The notes under the pieces were generated by a model. The model was not told the DNA's origin, did no database searches, and saw only the letters and a list, made by a program, of their open reading frames with translations. A DNA stretch of 64,000 bases. Origin: Dyadobacter sp. CY323 (lineage in GTDB: Bacteria; Bacteroidota; Bacteroidia; Cytophagales; Spirosomataceae). A program made the translations under genes and the position numbers. The stretch lies in assembly GCF_021390245.1 (NCBI RefSeq), contig NZ_JAJUXH010000027.1:1-64000 (forward strand). Direction: 5' to 3'. Shown here one piece after another: positions 53,401 to 60,959 of the stretch (its first letter is position 1; every line of letters starts with the position of its first letter).

Positions 53401-53871
53401 ACCGTCCACGTCCGAGATGGTGCCACTCTGGGTACCTTTAATGCGGATCGTCACCCCGGGAAGTCCATTCTTCTTTTCATCTGTCACTTTCCCGGTTACC
53501 TGCTGGGCGGTGACGGGCTGAACTTCCATGGGCTGCCTGGGCGGTACCGCACTCGAGGGTTCACGTTTCACCGGCGGTACTTCTTTCCGGATCACGATAT
53601 TCTTGTTAAATATTTTATAGGTTAATGGGAGCCCCTCGAACAACTGGTCCAGCGTTTCCTCGATCGAGCCGTTTTTTATGCTCACGGTAATGCGCTTTTC
53701 TGTCGGCAGCTCCAATTTATCATACAGAAACCTGTATTCGGTTTGTTTCTGGACCGCCTTCAAAACGGTTTCCAGAGAAACGTTTTGCCTGCTCAATGTA
53801 ATTTTCTGGCTGTAACCGGTAGCCCAAACCTGCGTCAGGGCGAGGAAAATGAGTATGGTCAGCAGTTTCAT
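50500..53871 (-). CDS. SusC/RagA TonB-dependent transporter with STN domain (locus 4)
   Basis: Outer membrane transporter of 1123 residues from ATG 53871. The frame is open to 53943, but the longer N-terminus (with three Cys) covers an antisense promoter and hides the signal peptide (KLLTILIFLALTQVWATGYSQ). It has an STN domain (ITLSRQNVSLETVLKAVQKQ to NIVIRKE), a Pro/Val linker, a carboxypeptidase-regulatory-like domain (VTGKVTDEKKNGLPGVTIRIKG in part), ELVVVGYGVQRKGDLTGSIV, a plug (MLSGTVAGLNTNQ, VRGPKSLSAGTDPLIVLDGAV) and a barrel ending YTVGLSLSL. Signalling should run through FecR3 and sigma3. Its leader is probably covered by the predicted antisense RNA at 53957-54050. Confidence 0.94.
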   Translation of the reverse strand: MKLLTILIFLALTQVWATGYSQKITLSRQNVSLETVLKAVQKQTEYRFLYDKLELPTEKRITVSIKNGSIEETLDQLFEGLPLTYKIFNKNIVIRKEVPPVKREPSSAVPPRQPMEVQPVTAQQVTGKVTDEKKNGLPGVTIRIKGTQSGTISDVDGGFKIELADENAVLVFSFVGYTTQEVTPGKRSNVEVTLKPDEKALDELVVVGYGVQRKGDLTGSIVRVKAEDFRTQSMTQVTEMLSGTVAGLNTNQATTAAGGASMEVRGPKSLSAGTDPLIVLDGAVFRGSLREINPSDIQTIDILKDASSAAVYGSSAASGVILITTVRGKVGKPTINFSTKVGISQSNNQRRGLGPEAYLQFREDHLRQISPNLDVNFFTNPGKLPAGVTVDKWRGLSTNPLADNTQEWMSRMRLFPEERENYLAGKTMDMYDEVFRNGLRQDYDLSINGGTDKMSYYWSVGYNNNEGILVGDQYSAVSSRLNVDFTVVDWLKVGVSSQFSDRDESSVPASMSFYVNSPYGQMYDAKGNLKRLPHGHSDNPLLEYYRTDLLNKTNSLFANMYAELLLPFGITFKTSFQPKYASTKYYSFKQISEKLGGFPNETPSGERRESSSMNWMIDNVLTWKKEFGIHTVDVTLLANAEKNQFWSTVQSNQNFNPNQELGYHGLQFGSNPAIINNDSKSTGDALMARINYSLMGKYLLTASVRRDGFSAFGNKYPRATFPAVAAAWIISNEDFFKSALIDRLKMRLSWGVNGNRNIGIYSALATVNSTLWYDGTTTRVGVFNSTLSNAGLRWERTTSLNGGIDISLLKNRIDLTVDAYDIRTTDLLMNRILPQVTGFNSLTANLGELGNRGLEMNLNTVNLKTPNLTWSSNLVFSFNRNKVKKLFGDVGKYTLLGEQRNGEVPDFSNQWFPGQPLDVIWDYDVVGIWQTDGSKEAAQYNMQPGDFRAVDVNNDGKYVDLQDKKFIGYDTPRYRLGLRNDFSFLKHFTASVFVRADLGHLGAYSPALNGGWDQNDRFNRNVGPVPYWTADRPNNEYARLNPYLAAFGGGIMIYKPRSFVRVQDVSLSYDIPREILKRLKMNNAQVFGSVRNLATFSKWPGWDPESGMNPMPRNYTVGLSLSL

Positions 53872-53919
53872 TTTCAAAAAAAGGTTAGTGGGCTTGACAC
53901 AATAATACCCTTTCCCGCA

Positions 53920-53950
53920 TTGGGGTAGAAGATCTAATCGCATATATTTG
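53920..53950 (+). promoter_or_regulatory. Antisense promoter in the susC4 leader
   Basis: TTG (53920-53922), exactly 20 bases, then TATATTTG (53943-53950): a full match to TTG-N19/20-TAnnTTTG on the + strand, opposite to susC4 and fecR3. It points straight at the terminator at 54015-54050. Confidence 0.65.
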
Positions 53951-53956
53951 TAAGGT

Positions 53957-54050
53957 TTGGGAATTAGCTAAAATTACTTTTTCGACAAAGGTTTTCGTTG
54001 CTGGCCCGAATTTTCAGGGGAAATGTTCGCAGCATTTTCCCTGTTTTTTT
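53957..54050 (+). ncRNA. Predicted cis-antisense small RNA opposite the susC4 leader
   Basis: A transcript from the promoter at 53920-53950 should begin near 53957 and end at the T-tract 54044-54050, about 95 nt. It contains no start codon followed by a useful frame. Antisense RNAs between anti-sigma and susC genes are known from Bacteroides (DonS-type), where they repress the susC operon; the layout here is the same. The start point is estimated. Confidence 0.55.
54015..54050 (+). terminator. Antisense-strand terminator between fecR3 and susC4
   Basis: CAGGGGAAATG (54015-54025), loop TTCGCAG, CATTTTCCCTG (54033-54043, one G-T pair) and seven T (54044-54050). The T-tract is on the + strand, opposite to both neighbouring genes. 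On the gene strand it reads as an A-tract plus hairpin, as at the other two fecR-susC junctions. Confidence 0.75.
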
Positions 54051-54128
54051 AAGACCAATGCGGTGTCATGGAGGTTTGGATTTCACTTTCATAGAGGTTT
54101 TGGATTTATAACGCATACCCATATACGA

Positions 54129-55328
54129 TCAGTTGAGTATCCGGATTTTTCTGCCTTCGATCCGGTAATTCACGCCGGCGTACTGCAGCATCGTCATGAG
54201 TTCAGAGATGTTCAGGTTACGTTCCACCGTTCCGGTAAACTGTCTTTTCGGCACCGGCCCCTCATAGCTCACTTCGATATCGTACCAGCGGGCAGCCTGT
54301 CGCATCACTTCTTCAATCCCGGCGTACTGAAAATGAAACAGCCCGTCTTTCCAGGCAATGGCTTCTTCGATATCCACCTGCGCGACGCTCATCACTCCTT
54401 CTTTGGCAATGCTCGCCTGCTCTCCGGGCTTCAACTTACTTTGCTGCTCACCCGAGGTCACGATCAGCGATCCTTCTTCCAGTGTGGTTTGGGCGGTGCG
54501 CTCGTCGTCGTAATTCATCACATTAAAACTGGTACCCAACACTTCTATCTCATTGGTTCCGAAATTCACCCTGAAAGGCCGTGACTTGTCTTTCCGTACC
54601 TGAAAGTAAACTTCCCCCGTCACTTCTATCCTGCGTTCGCTGGCTGCAAATGCAATCGGAAAACGAATTGAGGAAGAAGCATTTAGCCACGCTTTGGTAC
54701 CATCCGGCAGTGTGATCTGGTACTGCCCGCCTCTCGGCGTGGAAATCATGTTCATTTGTGGTTGGCTGCTCGAAGATTTACCCAATTGGTTATAGACCAG
54801 TTCGCCGTCATTTGCTTTGGAGATCTCCGCCGCGCCCTGCTTTATTACCGCACCTTTGGCCGTGCTGTCGAGCGAAATGACCGATCCGTCTGCCAGCGTC
54901 AGGGTCGCCCGGTTCCCTCCGGGCTTGATATCCGGTTGCACCGCAACGTGTTCTCTGCCACTATTTTTTAACTCATTCCATTTCCAAGAACCTCCTAAAC
55001 AGCACAGTATAACCACTGCCGCCGCCCAGTAACGCACCCGGAATGCGCTGGTTTGAGACGCAGGATGAATAATTTCCCTGCCTGTCGCGTCCTGGTACTG
55101 CCCGCTTTCCGGAAGGATATTACTCAGCATTCGCTCACGTACTTCATGAGAAAATACTGGTTTTTCGACTTCCAGATCTTCCCAGACTTCTTTGAGCAAC
55201 GCAGACAATTCCGCATCATCATCCGCTTTTCGAATGAGGTCCGTCATTTCTTTTATTTCGTGTTCCGTCGCAGTCCCATTATAGTATTTATGGAAAAGCA
55301 GCGATAATCGGTTCCTGGGGACGCTCAT
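54129..55328 (-). CDS. FecR-type anti-sigma factor (locus 4)
   Basis: Anti-sigma factor of 399 residues, of the longer Bacteroidota FecR type. The cytoplasmic N-terminus (1-95) has LFHKYYNGTATEHEIKEMTDLI, followed by a membrane helix (YWAAAVVILCCLGGSW). A periplasmic FecR region starts with the NRATLTLADGSVISLDSTAKGAV-type segment (in outline) and MISTPRGGQYQITLPDGTKAWLNASS, typical for this subgroup. RRIEVTGEVYFQV, EVLGTSFNVMNY and a C-terminal STN-like half domain (RNLNISELMTMLQYAGVNYRIEG in part) follow. It is placed between sigma3 and susC4. Confidence 0.93.
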   Translation of the reverse strand: MSVPRNRLSLLFHKYYNGTATEHEIKEMTDLIRKADDDAELSALLKEVWEDLEVEKPVFSHEVRERMLSNILPESGQYQDATGREIIHPASQTSAFRVRYWAAAVVILCCLGGSWKWNELKNSGREHVAVQPDIKPGGNRATLTLADGSVISLDSTAKGAVIKQGAAEISKANDGELVYNQLGKSSSSQPQMNMISTPRGGQYQITLPDGTKAWLNASSSIRFPIAFAASERRIEVTGEVYFQVRKDKSRPFRVNFGTNEIEVLGTSFNVMNYDDERTAQTTLEEGSLIVTSGEQQSKLKPGEQASIAKEGVMSVAQVDIEEAIAWKDGLFHFQYAGIEEVMRQAARWYDIEVSYEGPVPKRQFTGTVERNLNISELMTMLQYAGVNYRIEGRKIRILN

Positions 55329-55415
55329 GCGTTTTATAATGAGTGAAATGCCTTTTTATATAAGACAGCAAATTCGTCGGAAAAGGGGCTATCGGTGCAG
55401 GAGTTTTTTTATTTT

Positions 55416-55994
55416 TTATTGAAAAAAAATCAGAAGAAGCGCAATGAAGCCTTTGCGAACATAGGTTGCGACCGACTCCGTGGCGATCTGGAGATACTTT
55501 TTTACTGTTTCACGCGACAAATTGAGGCGGGAAGCGATCTCATGGTATTTCAGGCGTTCATGACGGCTGAGAAGGTAAACCTTCTGCTGCTGGGGCGGCA
55601 ACAGATCGATGGCCTCGTCGATAAGGGTATAATAATCAGCTTCGTGTTCCTGATCGTACACCGATATGTTCTCCACAGCCACCCAGTCCGGCTCCTGCTC
55701 GCTCAGTAAAATTCCAACTGTTTTTTTGAGATAATTGATCGCGTAATTCCTGGATAGTATAAACAGGTAGGCCCTGAAATCGCGCACTTCCGCCAGCTCT
55801 TCCCGCTTCATCCAGACTTTAAGAAAAACATCCTGGACGATTTCCTCGGTCAGTTCCTGGGACCTGGTAATGCGCAGAATATGCTTTCCAAGCAGATCAC
55901 TGTAGTTATGAAAAATGGCACGGAAAGCTCTCTCATCACCTCTGGCGAGGCCATATAACAATTCTTGTTCACCGTGTAGCGGCAAATGTCTCAT
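55416..55994 (-). CDS. ECF sigma factor, FecI-like (locus 4)
   Basis: A 192-residue ECF sigma factor from ATG 55994 (MRHLPLHGEQELLYGLARGDE in part). The frame continues upstream to 56030, but those residues would overlap the leader. Region 2 is ITRSQELTEEIVQDVFLKVWMKRE in outline; region 4 is LLPPQQQKVYLLSRHERLKYHEIASRLNLSRETVKKYLQIATES in outline, followed by a hydrophobic tail (FIALLLIFFQ) as in sigma2. It should activate locus 4. The gene follows deoR-type regulator 56084-56848 on the same strand, but it has its own promoter-like sequence (56052-56081). Confidence 0.93.
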   Translation of the reverse strand: MRHLPLHGEQELLYGLARGDERAFRAIFHNYSDLLGKHILRITRSQELTEEIVQDVFLKVWMKREELAEVRDFRAYLFILSRNYAINYLKKTVGILLSEQEPDWVAVENISVYDQEHEADYYTLIDEAIDLLPPQQQKVYLLSRHERLKYHEIASRLNLSRETVKKYLQIATESVATYVRKGFIALLLIFFQ

Positions 55995-56051
55995 GAAATT
56001 AATTGTCAAGGAGCACTGTGTGTGCAACATAACACAACTTCACTACATAAA

Positions 56052-56081
56052 CAAATTAATAGCAAGGATCGCTACCGGCAA
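56052..56081 (-). promoter_or_regulatory. Candidate sigma3 promoter
   Basis: On the - strand TTG (56081-56079), a 19-base spacer, then TTAATTTG (56059-56052). The -7 element fits TAnnTTTG in 7 of 8 positions and the spacing is ideal. The leader to ATG 55994 would be about 50 bases. Confidence 0.45.
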
Positions 56082-56083
56082 CA

Positions 56084-56848
56084 TTAAGCAATCATTACTT
56101 TAATGCCTCTTTCCTCCAGACTCCGCACCATGTCTTTCGGAATTTTATTGTCGGTCACCACATATTGTACCTGGTCGATGTCGCAGATCTTGCCAATCCC
56201 CCTTTTGCCAAACTTGGTATGGTCCGCCAGCACGGCCACCGATTGTGCCGTTTTTATCATTTTCTGATTGAGCCCGGCCTCGGTCAAATTGCTGATGGAA
56301 AACCCGAAATCCAGGTCGATACCATCCACACCGATAAACAAAACGGCGCAGGAAATGTTTTCAAGAATGTACTCCGCGTACGACCCCGCGACTGACGAAG
56401 AATTTGGCCGGATCAGCCCGCCCAGCTGCAATACTTCCACATTTTTCCGGTTGCTCAGTTCCAGTGTCACCCGTACCGCGGGGGTGATTACGGTGATGGT
56501 TTTTTCGGGACTTAGACAACGGGCCAGCTCGTAAACCGTCGTTCCCGACCCGATCATGATCGAATCGTTCTGTCCGATCAGGTCTAATGCGGATTTTGCA
56601 ATGCGTTGCTTTTCATCCGCATTGATAAACTCTTTTTCATTAATGGGCCGCTCGATGGCATATGGGTTGTTGATCGATCCGCCCCCGTGCGTCCGGAAAA
56701 GCAGATTTTTATCTTCCAGGATTTTCAGGTCCTTTCTGATCGTCACGCCGGATACCTGCATCAGGTCCGACAGTTCCGGAATGCTGACGCTGCCGTTTTT
56801 TTTCAGTTCCTGCAGGATGAGCTGGTGTCTTTCAGTAATGTTCTTCAT
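56084..56848 (-). CDS. DeoR/GlpR family transcriptional regulator
   Basis: A 254-residue repressor of the DeoR family. The N-terminal winged helix is typical: ITERHQLILQELKKNGSVSIPELSDLMQVSGVTIRKDLKILEDKNLLFRTHGG in outline, with the conserved VTIRKDLxxLE. The C-terminal DeoR sensor domain (about 75-250) has the sugar-phosphate-binding features IGSGTTVYELARCL and GVDGIDLDFGFSISNLTEAGLNQKMI, similar to GlpR/AgaR, which respond to phosphorylated sugars or polyols. It is divergent from an operon with a polyol-type transporter and two FGGY kinases, so it most likely represses that operon and is released by a phosphorylated intermediate. Confidence 0.92.
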   Translation of the reverse strand: MKNITERHQLILQELKKNGSVSIPELSDLMQVSGVTIRKDLKILEDKNLLFRTHGGGSINNPYAIERPINEKEFINADEKQRIAKSALDLIGQNDSIMIGSGTTVYELARCLSPEKTITVITPAVRVTLELSNRKNVEVLQLGGLIRPNSSSVAGSYAEYILENISCAVLFIGVDGIDLDFGFSISNLTEAGLNQKMIKTAQSVAVLADHTKFGKRGIGKICDIDQVQYVVTDNKIPKDMVRSLEERGIKVMIA

Positions 56849-56874
56849 AAAAAATACGGTGCCGTAATATCAGA

Positions 56875-56974
56875 ACAAAGTAAGTAAAATCTCCGACATG
56901 AAGCTTTCAAAATATTATAACGGAAATTTAATTTTCTTTAATAAGCTTTATTTTACTTTCTTTTTTTACATTTG
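56875..56974 (+). promoter_or_regulatory. Promoter and candidate DeoR operators of the polyol-type operon
   Basis: TACATTTG (56967-56974) matches TAnnTTTG exactly, with a weaker CTTTA 17 bases upstream. Around it are repeated TTTC/TTTA-type words (TTTTCTTT, TTTATTTTACTTTC at 56930-56960) and an inverted AAAGTAAGTAAAAT at 56877-56890. Tandem TTTCnTTTC-like words are known operators of AgaR-type DeoR regulators. The leader to ATG 57060 is about 80 bases. Confidence 0.45.
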
Positions 56975-57059
56975 AATCGGTTAAATGATGATGATTATTC
57001 ATATTGTACCAAACTTCAACTTCATACCCGATTATTCCTGAACCCCTTAATTTCTTAAA

Positions 57060-58301
57060 ATGACTTCCTCTTTAGCAAAAGCAGGTATGCCGCAAAACCT
57101 GGCCTGGGGCTACCTGGGTATCCTCATCTTCATGATGGGAGACGGCGTGGAACAAGGCTGGCTCAGCCCCTACCTGCTCGAACACGGCATGAGCATTCAG
57201 CAATCCGCTTCACTTTTCACCGTTTACGGTGTTACCATCGCCATTTCCTCGTGGTTTTCGGGCGTACTTGCCGAAGGTTACGGGCCCAGAAAGGCAATGA
57301 TGATCGGTATTGTGCTTTACATCATCGGCACCATCGGTTTTGTCGGGATCGGAATGCAAAACCTGAATTTCCCGGTCATGCTGCTCACCTATGCGATCCG
57401 CGGATTTGGTTATCCTCTTTTTGCTTATTCGTTTCTTGTCTGGATCACGTACCGTACGCCGCAAAATCAGCTGGGCCGCGCGGTAGGCTGGTTTTGGTTT
57501 GTGTTTACAGGCGGGCTCAACGTACTCGGGGCCTACTATTCGAGTTGGGCGATCGACCACATTGGTTACCAGAATACTTTATGGAGCTCGATCTTCTGGG
57601 TATCCATCGGCGCATTTTTTGCTTTGGTACTCAATAAAGACCAGTTCCGCTCTGTCGCTAACGCCACCGGAAACACCACTACCAAGGCCCGTGAACTGCT
57701 CAAAGGTCTGACGATTGTGAAGGAAGAGCCCAAAGTGCTGATCGGCGGCATTGTGCGGATCATCAATACGACTGCGCAGTTTGCATTCCCGGTATTTCTG
57801 CCCATTTACCTGGCCGGACACGGATTTTCCACCAAAGAATGGCTGCAGATATGGGGTACCATTTTTACTAGTAACATCATTTTCAACCTCATGTTCGGCT
57901 TCGTTGGCGACCGGCTCGGCTGGCGTAACACCATTATGTGGTTCGGGGGAGTCGGCTGTGGACTGACTACGCTTTTATTCTATTACTCCCCGGTTTGGTT
58001 TGACGGAAGCTACTGGCTGGTGATGCTTTGCGGTGTACTTTGGGGTGGCTTGCTGGCGGGTTATGTGCCATTATCTGCATTGGTACCCTCTTTGGTAAAA
58101 GAAGAAAAAGGCGCCGCCATGGCCATTTTAAACTTGGGCGCCGGTTTACCCGTTTTCATCGGCCCCGCCATCGTCGGCGTCTTCATCGGCTCGATAGGCA
58201 GCGAAGGCGTAGTGTGGATACTTTCGATACTTTATTTCATCAGTGCGATTTTGACGAAGTTTATTACTTTGAAGGAAGATGAAAAGGCTGTTAGCTATTA
58301 G
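57060..58301 (+). CDS. MFS transporter, RbtT/DalT-like (polyol type)
   Basis: A 413-residue major facilitator with 12 membrane helices and no signal peptide. The N-terminal part (GYLGILIFMMGDGVEQGWLSPYLLEHGMS in part, FSGVLAEGYGPRKAMM, with the MFS G-x-x-x-D/E-x-x-G-x-R-K loop) and AIRGFGYPLFAYSFLVWITYRTP resemble the ribitol/arabinitol transporters RbtT and DalT and the CsbX group. The second half has GDRLGWRNTIMWFG, the repeated MFS loop motif. It should import a polyol or related small compound across the inner membrane. It is first in the operon facing the DeoR-type regulator. Its last codons (VSY and the stop) are part of the heptad array. Confidence 0.88.
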   Translation: MTSSLAKAGMPQNLAWGYLGILIFMMGDGVEQGWLSPYLLEHGMSIQQSASLFTVYGVTIAISSWFSGVLAEGYGPRKAMMIGIVLYIIGTIGFVGIGMQNLNFPVMLLTYAIRGFGYPLFAYSFLVWITYRTPQNQLGRAVGWFWFVFTGGLNVLGAYYSSWAIDHIGYQNTLWSSIFWVSIGAFFALVLNKDQFRSVANATGNTTTKARELLKGLTIVKEEPKVLIGGIVRIINTTAQFAFPVFLPIYLAGHGFSTKEWLQIWGTIFTSNIIFNLMFGFVGDRLGWRNTIMWFGGVGCGLTTLLFYYSPVWFDGSYWLVMLCGVLWGGLLAGYVPLSALVPSLVKEEKGAAMAILNLGAGLPVFIGPAIVGVFIGSIGSEGVVWILSILYFISAILTKFITLKEDEKAVSY

Positions 58302-58395
58302 CCATTAGCTATTAGCCGTAAGCTAATAGCTATTAGCCGTAAGCTATTAGCTATTAGCTGTTAGCCATTAGCTGTTGGCTTTTGAGCATTAGCCA
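58292..58395. repeat. Inverted heptad array overlapping the end of the transporter gene
   Basis: Thirteen 7-base units in perfect phase (58292-58382), such as TTAGCTA, TTAGCCA, TTAGCCG, TTAGCTG and TAAGCTA, followed after a one-base slip by two more. It is the reverse complement of the GCTAAYA array at 58456-58490, so the two can pair into a long hairpin. The first unit and a half encode the end of the transporter. Confidence 0.75.
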
Positions 58396-58455
58396 TTGAA
58401 TGAGAATATCAAAAAAGCAATTCAAAATTTAATACATGCCTTAAAAAACAAAAGA

Positions 58456-58490
58456 GCTAAAAGCTAACAGCTAATAGCTAATAGCCAACC
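58456..58490 (+). repeat. Heptad repeat array before the dehydrogenase start codon
   Basis: Five units in perfect phase: GCTAAAA, GCTAACA, GCTAATA, GCTAATA, GCCAACC. The array ends 5 bases before the ATG at 58496. The arrangement equals that at 118-145 before fixH. Bases 58396-58455 between the arrays are AT-rich and show nothing else. Confidence 0.75.
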
Positions 58491-58495
58491 AACCC

Positions 58496-59500
58496 ATGAA
58501 AATCCTAATCACCGCTCCATACCATCAAAAAGCCCTCGACGCACTGCAAGTGCAGTTTGGGGAAGTAATTTACAAGCCCTGGAAATTGCAGGAACGGGCT
58601 TATAATCAGGAAGAATTGATTAACCTGCTAAAAGAATCTCAGGCCGAAGCGTTGATCACCGAACACGATGAAGTGACTTCCGAAGTGATCGAGGCTTACC
58701 CGCATTTACAATTTATCGGGGTTTGTCGCGGCACACCTTCGAATGTCGCGATTGCTACCGCCACCGAAAAGGGGATTCCGGTATTCAATACTCCTGCACG
58801 TAATGCGCAGGCTGTTGCCGAGATGTTTATCGCTAACCTGGTGAACCTCCTGCGGAATACACTACCTGCTGTACAATGGCTGGAAAGCGAAAACTGGGAA
58901 GCCGGTGCGCATACTTCTTATTTGCAGTTTAAAGGAAATGAGATTGCCGGCAAAACCATTGGTATGGTGGGTTTCGGGGCTGTGGGCCAGACGATTGCAA
59001 ATTTGGTTAGACATTTCCCTGCGTCCATTCAATACTACGATCCGTTTTATACCACCAACGACGCGGGTTACAAGAAAGTGGAATTAGAGGAATTGTTTAA
59101 AACCAGTGACGTCGTTTCCATTCATTTACCGGTCAATAAAGAAACGGAACGGATGATCGGGAAAGATCTGATCTCATTAATGAAGCCAGATGCGATCTTC
59201 GTCAATACTGCCCGCGCCGTGGTTGTGGAACGGGAATCGCTTTTGTACGCCATTGAAAATAACCTGATCCGCGGTGCCATCCTGGATGTTTTTGACCATG
59301 AGCCGCCGGATGAAATTGATTATAAACTGATCCGCCATCCGCACGTACTCGCCACCCCGCACATTGCCGGAGCAACCTTCGAGGTAGAAGATCATCATGC
59401 CGACATTATGAACAACAACCTGCACAACTTTTATGTCAAAGGAGACAAGTCGATCCGGCAACTTGTGAATAAGGAAGCACTCAATATCAAATCTCACTAA
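58496..59500 (+). CDS. D-2-hydroxyacid dehydrogenase family protein
   Basis: A 334-residue NAD(P)-dependent dehydrogenase of the D-isomer specific 2-hydroxyacid family (phosphoglycerate dehydrogenase-like). The split substrate domain (1-110 and 290-334) surrounds a Rossmann domain with GMVGFGAVGQTIANL (G-x-G-x-x-G). Catalytic residues can be seen: R in VNTARAVVVERESL, the E in DVFDHEPP and the H in TPHIAGATFE. It lacks the ACT domain of SerA. In this operon it could oxidise or reduce a hydroxy acid formed during polyol breakdown, for example glycerate-like or tetronate-like compounds; this is inference. It is followed by the first kinase after 14 bases. Confidence 0.9.
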   Translation: MKILITAPYHQKALDALQVQFGEVIYKPWKLQERAYNQEELINLLKESQAEALITEHDEVTSEVIEAYPHLQFIGVCRGTPSNVAIATATEKGIPVFNTPARNAQAVAEMFIANLVNLLRNTLPAVQWLESENWEAGAHTSYLQFKGNEIAGKTIGMVGFGAVGQTIANLVRHFPASIQYYDPFYTTNDAGYKKVELEELFKTSDVVSIHLPVNKETERMIGKDLISLMKPDAIFVNTARAVVVERESLLYAIENNLIRGAILDVFDHEPPDEIDYKLIRHPHVLATPHIAGATFEVEDHHADIMNNNLHNFYVKGDKSIRQLVNKEALNIKSH

Positions 59501-59514
59501 TCCGTAACCAGAAC

Positions 59515-60957
59515 ATGACATCAGAAAATACTTACCTGATCGTGGATGTCGGGACGGGCAATGTGCGTGTGGCAATTGCTGCCTGTGATGGGCGCATAAT
59601 AGGCGTGGAAAGTGAAGACGCCAGGTATGAAAAGGACGAGCATTATCCTGAATCCATTTACTTCTCGCCAGATGCATTGTGGCAGCAAATCATCGGTCTG
59701 ACCAAAAAATTGCTGAACACAGCAGGAGAAATCACGATCGCCGCAGTTACGGCAACAAGCCAGCGGGAAGGAATTGTAGTTGTGGACAAATCGGGTAATT
59801 CAATTATCGGAATGCCGAATATCGACCATCGCGGCCGGGAATGGGAAGATATTATTTTGGATAAAAATGAAATGTACAGGCTCACGGGCCGCTACCCTAC
59901 TTCTTTGTTTTCGGCATTAAAACTGGTGGGGTTACGGAACAAACGGCCTGCACTCTGGCAGGATATCGAAACCTTCCTGAGCATCAGCGACTGGGTTCAG
60001 TACAAATTCAGCGGGGTGGCCGGTTACGAGCATTCCCAGGCTTGCGAGACGCTTTTATATGATGTAGAAAAAGGAAACTGGTCGGAATTTCTTTGCAGTA
60101 CATTCGACCTGGATTATGCTTTATTTCCTCCATTGCATTCATGCGGGGCAATACTTGGTAAAATTTTACCGGAAGTGGCCAGTGAATTTGGCATTTCCGA
60201 GGAGGCACAAATCATCGTCGGGGGTTCCGATACGCAGCTCGCCATTATGAGCATGTGCCCGTCGGTGCAGGATATCGTGGTCGTTTCGGGTACAACCACA
60301 CCTGTTATAAAAATCTCGGGTCAGTACATTTTAGACGAATCAGAAAGAACCTGGACGAGCCGCCACACGGATGAAAAAAGCTTTTTACTGGAAGCCAATG
60401 CAGGGGTTACCGGACTGAATTACCAGCGGTTAAAAGAAGTTTTCTATCCCAATGAAGGCTACGAAATCATCGAACAAGAAGTATCCGCCATTACCGATGT
60501 GCAATGCGTTGCGGCGCTGGGATCGCTGCTGGCAGACGAAAAGTCGCCGTTGGTCCGGGGAGGTTTTTTATTCAACACTCCGGTTTCTCATCAATTGAAA
60601 CGAGGGCATTTTGTATTTGCTACCCTGTGGGACATTGCGTGCAGCATTTTCGAAAATTACAAGAGTTTGTGTGATGTCACGCCGCACGAAGAAGACCACA
60701 TCTGGGTTTGCGGCGGGGGCATTCAAAGCCGCGTTTTAAGGCAGTTTCTGGCAAATCTTTTGAATAAAAAAGTCATGATCCGGGACAATTACCGCCAGGC
60801 TTCCGTGGTCGGCGGCGTATTCGTCTGCAACCAGGCATTAGGTGTCGAGAATGCGGTTCCCGGCGTGCTGGAAGTGGTTTATCCCGAAACATCAGGCCAG
60901 CATGAGCTCTGGTATCAGCAATGGAAACAGGTGCGGGCCACGTTCAAATCGGCACTT
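59515..60957 (+). CDS. FGGY carbohydrate kinase, LsrK-like
   Basis: A 481-residue kinase of the FGGY family (actin-like ATPase fold, two domains). Phosphate loop VDVGTGNVRVAI at residue 10, middle motif ATSQREGIVVVDKSG, domain hinge GGSDTQLAIMSM and VVSGTTTPV, and adenosine motif VCGGGIQSRVLRQFLANLL. The SQREG stretch and the following MPNIDHRG resemble autoinducer-2 kinase LsrK and some uncharacterised relatives more than xylulokinase or glycerol kinase. The substrate cannot be assigned. Its stop codon TGA (60958-60960) overlaps the ATG of the next kinase by one base, so the two are translationally coupled. Confidence 0.88.
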
Positions 60958-60959
60958 TG

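Noticed and set aside
53872-53943. Longer N-terminus of SusC4 starting at 53943
   Set aside because: The extra 24 residues contain three Cys and precede a normal signal peptide that should be at the very N-terminus; the DNA there is occupied by a promoter on the other strand.
58292-58490. CRISPR array
   Set aside because: The units are 7 bases long and contiguous, without unique spacers, and no cas gene is near. It is a phased short tandem repeat.
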